From Gammaproteobacteria bacterium (lineage in GTDB: Bacteria > Pseudomonadota > Gammaproteobacteria > Thiohalomonadales > Thiohalomonadaceae): a DNA stretch of 32,556 nucleotides. The notes beneath the pieces were generated by a model that saw only the letters and a list, made by a program, of their open reading frames with translations, was not told where the DNA came from and did no database searches. Location: positions 1 through 32,556 of the forward strand of contig JANJXC010000062.1 of NCBI GenBank assembly GCA_024709225.1, written 5' to 3'. The first letter of the stretch is position 1; each line of letters opens with the position of its first letter. The translations under genes were made by a program, and so were the position numbers. Below, piece after piece: positions 24,702-30,860 of the stretch.

Positions 24702-24738
24702 ATAGGAATTGGCTATCATTTTTATAGTAATAAACGAT
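24702..24738 (+). promoter_or_regulatory. Near-consensus OxyR operator before rubrerythrin
   Basis: ATAG (24702), N7, CTAT (24713), N7, ATAG (24724), N7, CGAT (24735) follows the OxyR pattern of four quarter-sites 11 bp apart; three are perfect and the last is 3 of 4. It ends about 80 bp before the rubrerythrin start. The -35/-10 boxes could not be assigned with confidence. Confidence 0.75.
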
Positions 24739-24818
24739 TAGAGCTATTTGTCGCATTTCCGTAACCTTCTCTCCGTGCCGCAGCCCAGCGGATTCAACAG
24801 ACCAACGGAGAACCGGAA

Positions 24819-25292
<474 letters not shown>

Positions 25293-25333
25293 GCCAAACA
25301 ACGAACCCACATTCAATTTTCAGGAGATATGAC

Positions 25334-25498
25334 ATGAAGAAGTTCCAGTGCATCGTGTGCGGCTACATCTACGACGAAGCGGCCGGCGACCCGGCCGAAG
25401 GCATCGCCCCCGGCACCCGCTGGGCCGACATTCCCGAAGATTGGGAATGCCCGGAGTGCGGCGTGGCCAAGGCCGACTTCGAGATGGTGGAGATCTGA
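25334..25498 (+). CDS. Rubredoxin
   Basis: This short gene encodes a 54-residue rubredoxin, a one-iron electron carrier. Both C-x-x-C knuckles are present (C6/C9 in [17 protein letters not shown] and C39/C42 in [14 protein letters not shown]), with the conserved GIAPGT and DIPEDW segments between them. AGGAG lies 8-12 bases before the ATG. Placed between a rubrerythrin lacking its own rubredoxin domain and a rubredoxin-reductase-like flavoprotein, it probably carries electrons between them. It is highly conserved, so the call is firm despite the small size. Confidence 0.97.
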   Translation: MKKFQCIVCGYIYDEAAGDPAEGIAPGTRWADIPEDWECPECGVAKADFEMVEI

Positions 25499-25506
25499 GC
25501 GTTGAA

Positions 25507-25565
25507 TCGCGGCTGCGATCCGCTCCTGCGGGGCCGAGCTTTGTAGGAGCGGATCGTATCCGCGA
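25507..25565. repeat. REPIN copy B (inverted pair in tail-to-tail order)
   Basis: An inverse REP (25507-25529, diverged) is followed by a forward REP (25542-25565) opening TGTAGGAGC with stem GCGGAT-CGT-ATCCGC. It lies between the rubredoxin and flavoprotein genes, inside an otherwise operon-like row, so it may reduce read-through or stabilise the upstream mRNA. Confidence 0.8.
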
Positions 25566-25616
25566 CCGGGCGTGAGGCGGCTTTAGACACAGCTTGGATT
25601 GATACAGGAGAACGAC

Positions 25617-26750
25617 ATGCAACCCATCGTCATCATCGGTACCGGCCTCGCCGGTTATACCCTGGCGCGCGAACTGCGCAAGCTGGACGGCACCACGCCG
25701 CTGGTGCTAATCACCGCGGACGATGGCGGCTTCTATTCCAAGCCCATGCTGTCCAACGCACTGCTGCGCGGCAAGGCGCCGGCCGAGCTGGTCAGCGCCG
25801 ACGCGGCGAAGATGGCCGCGGATCTGAATGCCGTGATCAGGACGCGTGCAACGGTGGAGGCCATTGATACCGCGGCGCACACCATCACCGCGAACGGCGA
25901 GGTGATCGCCTACGCACGTCTGGTGCTGGCGGTGGGCGCACGCCCGATCCGTCTGCCGCTGGAGGGCGACGGCGCCGCCGATGTGCTGACGGTGAACAAT
26001 CTGGGTGACTACGCGCAGTTCCATGAAAAGCTGCAGGGCACGAAGCGCGTGGCGGTGATCGGTCCCGGCCTCATCGGCTGCGAGTTCGCCAACGACCTCG
26101 CCGGTGCCGGACACAAGGTCAGCATCATCGGCCCCGATCCCCATCCGCTCGGCCGGCTGTTGCCGGCGCAGGCTGGAGCCGCGGTGCGCGAGGCCTTGAG
26201 CGCCATCGGCATCCAGTGGCATCTCGGCACCGTGGTGTCGCGCGTGGAACGTGACGGCGAGGGTTATCGTCTGCTGCTGGCCGATGGCAGTGAGGTCAGT
26301 GCCGATCTGGTGCTCTCCGCCATCGGTTTGCAGGCGGACACGCGCCTGGCGCAGCAGGCAGGCCTGACTAGCAACCGTGGCATCGTGGTGGATGCGCAAT
26401 TGCGCGCCAGTGCGCCGGATGTGTATGCGTTGGGTGATTGCGCCGAGGTCAACGGCGTGGTGCTGCCCTTCGTGCTGCCGCTGATGGAGCAGGCACGCAC
26501 CCTGGCTGCGGTGCTCGCCGGGCGTGAGGCGGCGGTGAACTATCCGCCCATGCCGGTGGCGGTGAAGACGCCGGCCTGTCCGGTGGTGGTAGCGCCGCCT
26601 GCGCCGGGTACGTCGGGCGAGTGGCGGGTGCAGGTGGATGCAGACGGTGTGCGGGCCGAGTTCATCGACGGCGCGCAGCTGCGTGGCTTCGCCCTCACCG
26701 GCGCGGCGACCGCCGCCAAGCAGGCGCTGGTAAAGCAGCTGACAAGCTAG
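25617..26750 (+). CDS. FAD/NAD(P)-dependent rubredoxin reductase-like oxidoreductase
   Basis: The 377-residue flavoprotein has an N-terminal FAD-binding loop (VIIGTGLAGYTLAREL, G-x-G-x-x-G), the NAD(P)-binding loop VAVIGPGLIGCEFANDL in the middle, and the second FAD motif VYALGDCAEVNG near residue 280. This arrangement and the C-terminal domain match the AlkT/rubredoxin-NAD(+) reductase and NorW group, which pass electrons from NAD(P)H to rubredoxin or flavorubredoxin. ATG 25617 follows AGGAG; a TTG at 25599 is less likely. Its gene order after rubrerythrin and rubredoxin supports rubredoxin as the partner. A REPIN lies between it and the rubredoxin gene. Confidence 0.92.
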   Translation: MQPIVIIGTGLAGYTLARELRKLDGTTPLVLITADDGGFYSKPMLSNALLRGKAPAELVSADAAKMAADLNAVIRTRATVEAIDTAAHTITANGEVIAYARLVLAVGARPIRLPLEGDGAADVLTVNNLGDYAQFHEKLQGTKRVAVIGPGLIGCEFANDLAGAGHKVSIIGPDPHPLGRLLPAQAGAAVREALSAIGIQWHLGTVVSRVERDGEGYRLLLADGSEVSADLVLSAIGLQADTRLAQQAGLTSNRGIVVDAQLRASAPDVYALGDCAEVNGVVLPFVLPLMEQARTLAAVLAGREAAVNYPPMPVAVKTPACPVVVAPPAPGTSGEWRVQVDADGVRAEFIDGAQLRGFALTGAATAAKQALVKQLTS

Positions 26751-26756
26751 GCATTC

Positions 26757-26825
26757 TGTAGGAGCAAATCGTATTCGCGATAGTGCACTTCGCTACGCCA
26801 AATCGCGAATACGATTCGCTCCTAC
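26757..26825. repeat. REPIN copy C (two inverted REP units)
   Basis: A forward REP (26757-26780, TGTAGGAGC opening, A/T-richer stem AAT-CGT-ATT) and an inverse REP (26803-26825) flank a 22-base spacer. It lies between convergent genes and fills most of the 90-bp gap, so it may also act as a terminator. Confidence 0.85.
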
Positions 26826-26840
26826 GTCGATGTTTAAAAA

Positions 26841-27233
26841 CTATTCGCAGTCGCTGGATTTGTTGTTGGCCTCGGCGATCTTGCCGGCCAGGGCGAACCA
26901 CTTCTGCGCCTCGGCCTCGTTCATCTTCACGCCGAGGCCGCTGACGTACATCATGCCGAGGGCGTTGGCGGCCTGCAGATGGCCCTGCTCGGCGGCGCGC
27001 GCCAGCCATTTCACCGCCTCGTCGCCATCCTGTGCCACGCCGTTGCCGCCGGTGCTGTACAGGCTGCCGAACAGATACTGGGCATCCATGTTGCCGTCGC
27101 GCGCCAGCGGGCGCAGCAGCAGCAGGGCGCGGCTGTGCTCGCCGGCATCGAGCGCAGCGGCGGCGTCATCGAGGGTGTCGGCGGCGACGGGCAGGGCCAG
27201 GCAGAGCAGCAACAGCAGGGCGTAGCGTTTCAT
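26841..27233 (-). CDS. Secreted Sel1-repeat protein
   Basis: The 130-residue product has a signal peptide (RYALLLLLCLALPVAA). Its mature part is built of Sel1/TPR-like repeats: an N-terminal helix pair (DDAAAALDAGEHSRALLLLRPLARDGNMDAQYLFGSLYSTG) and two canonical repeats (DEAVKWLARAAEQGHLQAANALGMMYVSGLG, then NEAEAQKWFALAGKIA). Sel1 repeats serve protein-protein contacts in the periplasm. No partner is evident, and the gene is divergent from the metallophosphoesterase gene with 63 bp between. Confidence 0.9.
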   Translation of the reverse strand: MKRYALLLLLCLALPVAADTLDDAAAALDAGEHSRALLLLRPLARDGNMDAQYLFGSLYSTGGNGVAQDGDEAVKWLARAAEQGHLQAANALGMMYVSGLGVKMNEAEAQKWFALAGKIAEANNKSSDCE

Positions 27234-27296
27234 GAGGTTTCTTGTCGCGCAGAGGGATGGCCAAGTCTACCCCAATCGGGTTAACGTCGCTGCACC

Positions 27297-28121
27297 ATGA
27301 AGATCGCGGTCCTGTCCGACATCCACGGCAATATCCCGGCGCTGGAGGCGGTGCTGGAGGACGTGACGCGTTGGCACCCCGACGAGTTGATCGTCAACGG
27401 CGACCTGGTCAATCGTGGCCCCTACAGCCTGGAATGTCTGCGACTGTTGCAACGCAGCTTTCCGGCCGGCCGTTTCCTGCGCGGCAACCACGAGGATTTC
27501 GTGCTGTCGTGTGACGAAAAGCACTACGACCCCGCTGATCCCCGGTTCGACCTGCGCCGCTTCGCCCACTGGACCCATGCCCAGCTCGGTGCCGCGATGG
27601 CCGAGGTGCGTGCCTGGGACAACCACATCGATCTCACTGACCTGGACGGCGGCGCCCTGCACATCACCCATGGCTCGCGCCTCGGCAGCCGCGACGGCAT
27701 CTCGGCGCGCACCGCGGAGGCCGACCTGCCGGCCAAACTGGGCGAGCGGCGCGACCTGTTCATCACCTCGCATACCCACAAGCCGCTGTGGCGGCAGTTC
27801 GAGGGCACGCTGGTGGTCAATACCGGCTCGGTAGGCGCCCCGTTCGATGAGGACCATCGTGCCTGCTATGGCCGCTTTCTCTTCGACGGACGCCGCTGGC
27901 AGGCCGAGGTGGTGCGCGTCGCGTATGATTACACGCAGACCGAACGCGACTTCGCCGCCAGCGGTTTTCTCGCGCAGGGCGGTCCGTTGACGCGCCTGAT
28001 GCTGGAAGAGTTGCGCCATGCCCGGATGTTCGTCGGCCCGTGGATGAAGCGGTATCATGATGCGGTGCATGCGGGCGAGATAACGGTGGCGCGGGCGGTG
28101 GATGACTTTCTTGGTTTATGA
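27297..28121 (+). CDS. Calcineurin-like metallophosphoesterase
   Basis: The 274-residue cytoplasmic enzyme has the full set of metal-binding motifs of the family: SDIHGNIPAL (D8, H10), NGDLVNRGP, GNHEDF, HITHGS and SHTHKP, so a two-metal active site is expected. It belongs to the YfcE/ApaH-like branch that hydrolyses phosphodiesters or phosphoesters. The substrate cannot be read from sequence. The last 60 residues (TRLMLEELRHARMFVGPWMKRYHDAVHAGE) form a helical extension. There is a weak ribosome site before ATG 27297. Confidence 0.92.
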   Translation: MKIAVLSDIHGNIPALEAVLEDVTRWHPDELIVNGDLVNRGPYSLECLRLLQRSFPAGRFLRGNHEDFVLSCDEKHYDPADPRFDLRRFAHWTHAQLGAAMAEVRAWDNHIDLTDLDGGALHITHGSRLGSRDGISARTAEADLPAKLGERRDLFITSHTHKPLWRQFEGTLVVNTGSVGAPFDEDHRACYGRFLFDGRRWQAEVVRVAYDYTQTERDFAASGFLAQGGPLTRLMLEELRHARMFVGPWMKRYHDAVHAGEITVARAVDDFLGL

Positions 28122-28123
28122 AG

Positions 28124-28194
28124 AGTTACAAGTTGCAAGTGCCCGGAAAACCTCAACACAATCCTTCTTGCCACTTGCCACTTGCCACTTGCCA
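28124..28194. repeat. Inverted seven-base repeat arrays after the phosphoesterase gene
   Basis: The left array is AGTTACA, AGTTGCA, AGTGCCC (28124-28144). The right array is four perfect CTTGCCA units (28167-28194), partly complementary to the left, so the region can fold. It starts 2 bases after a stop codon and ends 9 bases before the AGGAG of the next gene. Confidence 0.7.
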
Positions 28195-28215
28195 CCGCCT
28201 TTCAGGAGTCAGCCC

Positions 28216-28743
28216 ATGACAGCAGGTACCGCCCCGCAGGTCACGCACAAGATCCAGGTGTTTCTCGCCCGGGCGGTGGACCTGTCGGAGAAGATCCAGA
28301 ACCGCATGCTGGAGCACGCCATGCAGGAACAGATCGAGGAGCTGTACGCGCAGCGCCAAAAGCTGTTTGCCGCGGCCGTCGCCGATCCGGAAGTGGCGGC
28401 CTGGCTGGGCGCGGTGCGGCTGACGCCGGCCGATTCGTGGGCGCTCTACAAGGCCTTCCTGCTGGCGCTGGAGGAAGAGCACATCGCGCGTCAGTACAAG
28501 GCGCAGGATCGCGCGCTGGGTTTCGAGGATATCCGCGAGATCCACGCCAACCCGTTTCTATTGCAGAAAGATGGCGTTGATGACAAGGAGGCGATGGAGC
28601 AGATGATCGACAAGCGTCGTCTGGCGCCGGGGGATGTGATGCAGATGATGGCCAATTTCAGTGCCGACGAGTTGCTGGGGCTGATGAAGCTGGCCAAGGG
28701 CCTGGTCGAAGGCAGTATCTGGGAACGGAAATACGACCTGTAA
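28216..28743 (+). CDS. Conserved-looking helical protein of unknown function
   Basis: The 175-residue product is polar, almost entirely helical and has no signal peptide or membrane segment, so it is expected in the cytoplasm. Features are an Arg/Glu-rich first half (HKIQVFLARAVDLSEKIQNRMLEHAMQEQIEELY), a middle WALYKAFLLALEEEHIARQYKAQ and a Met-rich stretch KRRLAPGDVMQMMANFSADELLGLMKLAKGL. I do not recognise the family. ATG 28216 follows AGGAG; an upstream frame from 28102 runs through a repeat array and is unlikely to be translated. A CCTGGCGA/TCGCCAGG hairpin follows the stop. Confidence 0.8.
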   Translation: MTAGTAPQVTHKIQVFLARAVDLSEKIQNRMLEHAMQEQIEELYAQRQKLFAAAVADPEVAAWLGAVRLTPADSWALYKAFLLALEEEHIARQYKAQDRALGFEDIREIHANPFLLQKDGVDDKEAMEQMIDKRRLAPGDVMQMMANFSADELLGLMKLAKGLVEGSIWERKYDL

Positions 28744-28749
28744 CACCGT

Positions 28750-28769
28750 CCTGGCGACAACTCGCCAGG
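28750..28769. terminator. Hairpin after the unknown helical gene
   Basis: An 8-bp perfect stem (CCTGGCGA / TCGCCAGG) with loop CAAC lies 6 bases past the stop. No T-run follows, so it may be a Rho-dependent end or stability element in the gap between convergent genes. Confidence 0.5.
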
Positions 28770-28815
28770 GCGCGGCCGACGCCTAACGCAGGTGTGACGA
28801 GTTGGCGCCATCACA

Positions 28816-28866
28816 TCATAGGGCGGGCCGGCCCCGCCGCAACATGGCGCGCCCTATGACGGGTCA
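28816..28866. repeat. Palindromic repeat, TCATAGGGCGGGCCG family, copy 2
   Basis: The element shares its first 15 bases with the copy at 5548 and can pair internally (CATAGGGCG with CGCCCTATG, one bulge). It ends near the stop of the carrier-like gene, between convergent genes. Confidence 0.65.
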
Positions 28867-28872
28867 CGAATC

Positions 28873-29181
28873 CTAGGCCGCCAGGTCGCACTCCGGCGCG
28901 CTGTCCAGCCCGTGAAACTCGCGCAACACCACGCGCTCGAGCAGCGCGGCATAGGTCGGGGTCGTATCCAGATCGACGCGGACGCCATCGAAGGTGTCGG
29001 CGATGAGGTCCTGCAGCACTGCGGCCGTCGTGCCGTCCATGTGCAGATCCTCCACCAGGCGCGCCTCCTCCGTGATGTCGTCCAGATCCACATCCAGGGC
29101 CTCGGCCACCACCGCCTTGAGCGCCATGCCCATCAGGTTCTTTACCGAATCCAGTTCGTCCTTACCTGCCTTGATGCACAT
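28873..29181 (-). CDS. Acyl-carrier-like protein lacking the phosphopantetheine serine
   Basis: The 102-residue product is acidic and helical. Its middle part resembles acyl carrier proteins: VVAEALDVDLDDITEEARLVEDLHMDGTTAAVLQDLIADTFD, then a VDLDTTPTYAALLERV helix. Aligned to the family motif (F/L)VEDLGADSL, the position of the phosphopantetheine-bearing serine is a glycine (HMDGTT, near residue 50), so it probably cannot be charged with acyl groups. It could be a DUF1493-like or regulatory ACP relative. The family assignment comes from one-sequence reading and needs a profile search. AGGAGG sits well before ATG 29181. Upstream lie two FNR-type boxes, one with class II geometry. Confidence 0.65.
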   Translation of the reverse strand: MCIKAGKDELDSVKNLMGMALKAVVAEALDVDLDDITEEARLVEDLHMDGTTAAVLQDLIADTFDGVRVDLDTTPTYAALLERVVLREFHGLDSAPECDLAA

Positions 29182-29215
29182 GCTGAACCTCCTTGGTCGC
29201 TGTTAGTGGATAAGA

Positions 29216-29256
29216 ATATTAGCGATTGCAGATATTCAGTCATTGACCTCGATCAA
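29216..29256 (-). promoter_or_regulatory. Candidate FNR/Anr-type class II promoter for the carrier-like gene
   Basis: TTGAC-CTCG-ATCAA (29243-29256) matches TTGAT-N4-ATCAA at 9 of 10 bases. On the minus strand TAATAT (29221-29216) is a good -10; it implies a start near 29209 and a box centre at about -41. The 5' leader would be about 28 bases and contain the AGGAGG site. Confidence 0.6.
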
Positions 29257-29284
29257 CTAAATGCGGCGGCAGGCAAAACAGTAA

Positions 29285-29298
29285 ATGACATAGATCAA
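29285..29298 (-). promoter_or_regulatory. Second FNR/Anr-like box, upstream
   Basis: ATGAC-ATAG-ATCAA matches TTGAT-N4-ATCAA at 8 of 10 bases. It lies exactly 42 bp (four helical turns) upstream of the first box, so it could strengthen activation from the same DNA face. Confidence 0.4.
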
Positions 29299-29364
29299 TT
29301 AGCAGTGCCCGATGAACCAGCTGCACGATTCTGGGGCAGTTCTGGCGCCGCAAGGCCATCGCCC

Positions 29365-29386
29365 GTAGGGCCGGCTTCAGCCGGCC
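29365..29386. repeat. Hairpin repeat GTAGGGCCGG family, copy 1
   Basis: After the lead GTAG, GGCCGGCT-TC-AGCCGGCC forms an 8-bp perfect stem with a two-base centre. A sister copy at 30117 has the paired substitution C-G to T-A in the stem. Confidence 0.65.
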
Positions 29387-29440
29387 ATGCCCGAGACTAT
29401 GTCCTGCCCCGTTTACACCGTCACGGGTGGCGTGAAGGAC

Positions 29441-29468
29441 AAAAAAAGCCGGGACCAACGGTCCCGGC
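29441..29468 (-). terminator. Intrinsic terminator of the CpxP/Spy-like gene
   Basis: On the minus strand a perfect 9-bp stem (GCCGGGACC / GGTCCCGGC, 29468-29448, loop of 3) is followed directly by seven T residues (29447-29441). It lies 20 bases past the stop of the gene. Confidence 0.93.
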
Positions 29469-29487
29469 AACAGGGGGGTGAGGCGGG

Positions 29488-29949
29488 TTACCAGCCGTGA
29501 CGCGGCTGACCCATGCCGCCGAAGCGCTGCCCGCCCTGCGACTTGAGCTGTTCCCGCTGTTCCGGGGTCAGGATCGCCTCCAGCTTCTGCTGTGCCTCGG
29601 CGCGGGCCACGATCATGTTGGCGATCTGCGCGCCCTGCTTGTCGGCCAGCTGGCGGATGGTGGCGGTATCGGCGCCCTGGTCCATGGCGGTGCGCAGTTC
29701 GTCGCGGGCATCGCCCATGGCATCCATCTGCTTGCGCATGGCATCGCGCTGTTCCTTGCGCAGCGTGTCGAGCTGGCTGCGCTGTGCATCGCTCAGATTG
29801 TCGATCTGCGGCATGCCGCGCATCGACATCATGCCGCCGCGGTCGCAGCCGCCCATACCGGGATGGCCGCCGAAGGCGAGGGCGGCGCCGCCGCCGAGCA
29901 GCAGGGAACCGGCCAGTACGGTGACGAGAATTTTGTTGGTACGCTTCAT
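29488..29949 (-). CDS. CpxP/Spy-family periplasmic protein
   Basis: The 153-residue product has a signal peptide (KILVTVLAGSLLLGGGAALA) and a helical periplasmic domain rich in Met, Gln and Arg, with two LTxxQ-type motifs: LSDAQRSQL near the start and LTPEQREQL near the end. These define the CpxP/Spy family, whose members act as envelope-stress chaperones and as brakes on the CpxA kinase. The Gly/Met/His-rich stretch after cleavage (GGHPGMGGCDRGGMMSM) is unusual and could bind metal. AGGAG precedes ATG 29949; the frame extends further upstream without the signal peptide. It is divergent from the CpxRA-like pair, as cpxP is in E. coli. Confidence 0.92.
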   Translation of the reverse strand: MKRTNKILVTVLAGSLLLGGGAALAFGGHPGMGGCDRGGMMSMRGMPQIDNLSDAQRSQLDTLRKEQRDAMRKQMDAMGDARDELRTAMDQGADTATIRQLADKQGAQIANMIVARAEAQQKLEAILTPEQREQLKSQGGQRFGGMGQPRHGW

Positions 29950-30043
29950 GGTGTTGTCTCCTTGGGTTGCTGTCTGCCTGCAATGACAGGGTGAGCAAAC
30001 GATAGCCCCGCGCCGGTTGCAGTTGGGTGGAGACACGCGAGGG

Positions 30044-30060
30044 AGTGCAAAGAAGTGCAA
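30044..30060. promoter_or_regulatory. Direct repeat, candidate response-regulator (CpxR-like) box
   Basis: AGTGCAA occurs twice with 10-bp periodicity (30044-30050 and 30054-30060), so the core is GTGCA-N5-GTGCA. CpxR binds GTAAA-N5-GTAAA with this same spacing. The site lies in the divergent gap, about 100 bp before the CpxP/Spy-like start and 120 bp before cpxR. Confidence 0.45.
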
Positions 30061-30116
30061 GGCCTGCGTTCATGCGCCTTTCGCAATAGGTCCGAGAAGC
30101 GGACAATCCAAAACAT

Positions 30117-30138
30117 GTAGGGCCGGTTTCAACCGGCC
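30117..30138. repeat. Hairpin repeat GTAGGGCCGG family, copy 2
   Basis: GGCCGGTT-TC-AACCGGCC forms an 8-bp perfect stem right after GTAGG. It differs from the copy at 29365 by one compensating base-pair change. It lies 45 bp before the cpxR start, so it may fall in the promoter or leader. Confidence 0.65.
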
Positions 30139-30182
30139 TGGCCGGCTGAAGAAATGACGCATAGGTTTAGCGGCGAACAACG

Positions 30183-30860
30183 ATGTCAAAAATCCTGCTG
30201 ATCGACGACGACGAAGCACTGTGCGAGCTGCTGGCCGAATACCTGGCCGGCGAGGGCTTTGTCGTGCAGGCGGTACACGACGGCGTGCAGGGCGAGGCGC
30301 AGGCCATCGCCGGCGAGTGGGACGCCATCATCCTCGACGTGATGCTGCCCGGCATGAACGGTTTCGACGTGCTGAAACGCATCAAGCCGAAGACCACGAC
30401 GCCGGTGCTGATGCTTACCGCGCGCGGCGAGGACACCGACACCGTGCTCGGCCTGGAACTGGGCGCTGACGACTACGTGGCCAAGCCGGTGAGCCCGCGT
30501 GTGCTGGTGGCGCGGCTGCGCGCCTTGCTGCGGCGGCAGGGCGAAGATTCCCCGGCAGGTGTGGTGCGTGTCGGCGATGTCACCCTCGACGAGGCGAGTC
30601 GCCGCGTCACGGTCGGCGGCAGCGACGTGGTGCTCACCGGCGCCGAGTTCAACCTGCTGGCGCTGCTGGTGCGTCATGCCGGCCATGTGGTGCCGCGTGA
30701 CGTCTTGGCCGAGGACGGCCTGGGCCGTGCACTGCAGGCCTTCGATCGCCGCATCGAAACCCACATGGCGCAGATCCGCCGCAAGCTTGGTCCCCTGCCC
30801 GACGGCAGTGCGCGCATCCAGACCGTGCGCGGCGCCGGCTATCAATACGTGGCGCGCTGA
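30183..30860 (+). CDS. cpxR: OmpR-family response regulator, CpxR-like
   Basis: The 225-residue DNA-binding regulator has a receiver domain with the acidic pocket (ILLIDDDEA), the phospho-acceptor D52 (AIILDVMLPGMNGFD), T79 (LMLTARG) and K101 (DDYVAKPVSPR). The OmpR-type winged helix follows, from about residue 125 (VRVGDVTLDEASRRVTVGGSDVVLTGAEFNLLALLVRHAG) to RTVRGAGYQYVAR. The overall shape, including the post-receiver loop, is nearest to CpxR. It is cotranscribed with the kinase (1-base overlap) and divergent from a CpxP-like gene, which supports the Cpx assignment. RstA-type regulators are the main alternative. Confidence 0.9.
   Translation: MSKILLIDDDEALCELLAEYLAGEGFVVQAVHDGVQGEAQAIAGEWDAIILDVMLPGMNGFDVLKRIKPKTTTPVLMLTARGEDTDTVLGLELGADDYVAKPVSPRVLVARLRALLRRQGEDSPAGVVRVGDVTLDEASRRVTVGGSDVVLTGAEFNLLALLVRHAGHVVPRDVLAEDGLGRALQAFDRRIETHMAQIRRKLGPLPDGSARIQTVRGAGYQYVAR

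Noticed and set aside
28167..28194. CTTGCCA tandem units as a CRISPR-like array
   Set aside because: Units of 7 bases without spacers are a simple tandem repeat; there are no cas genes.
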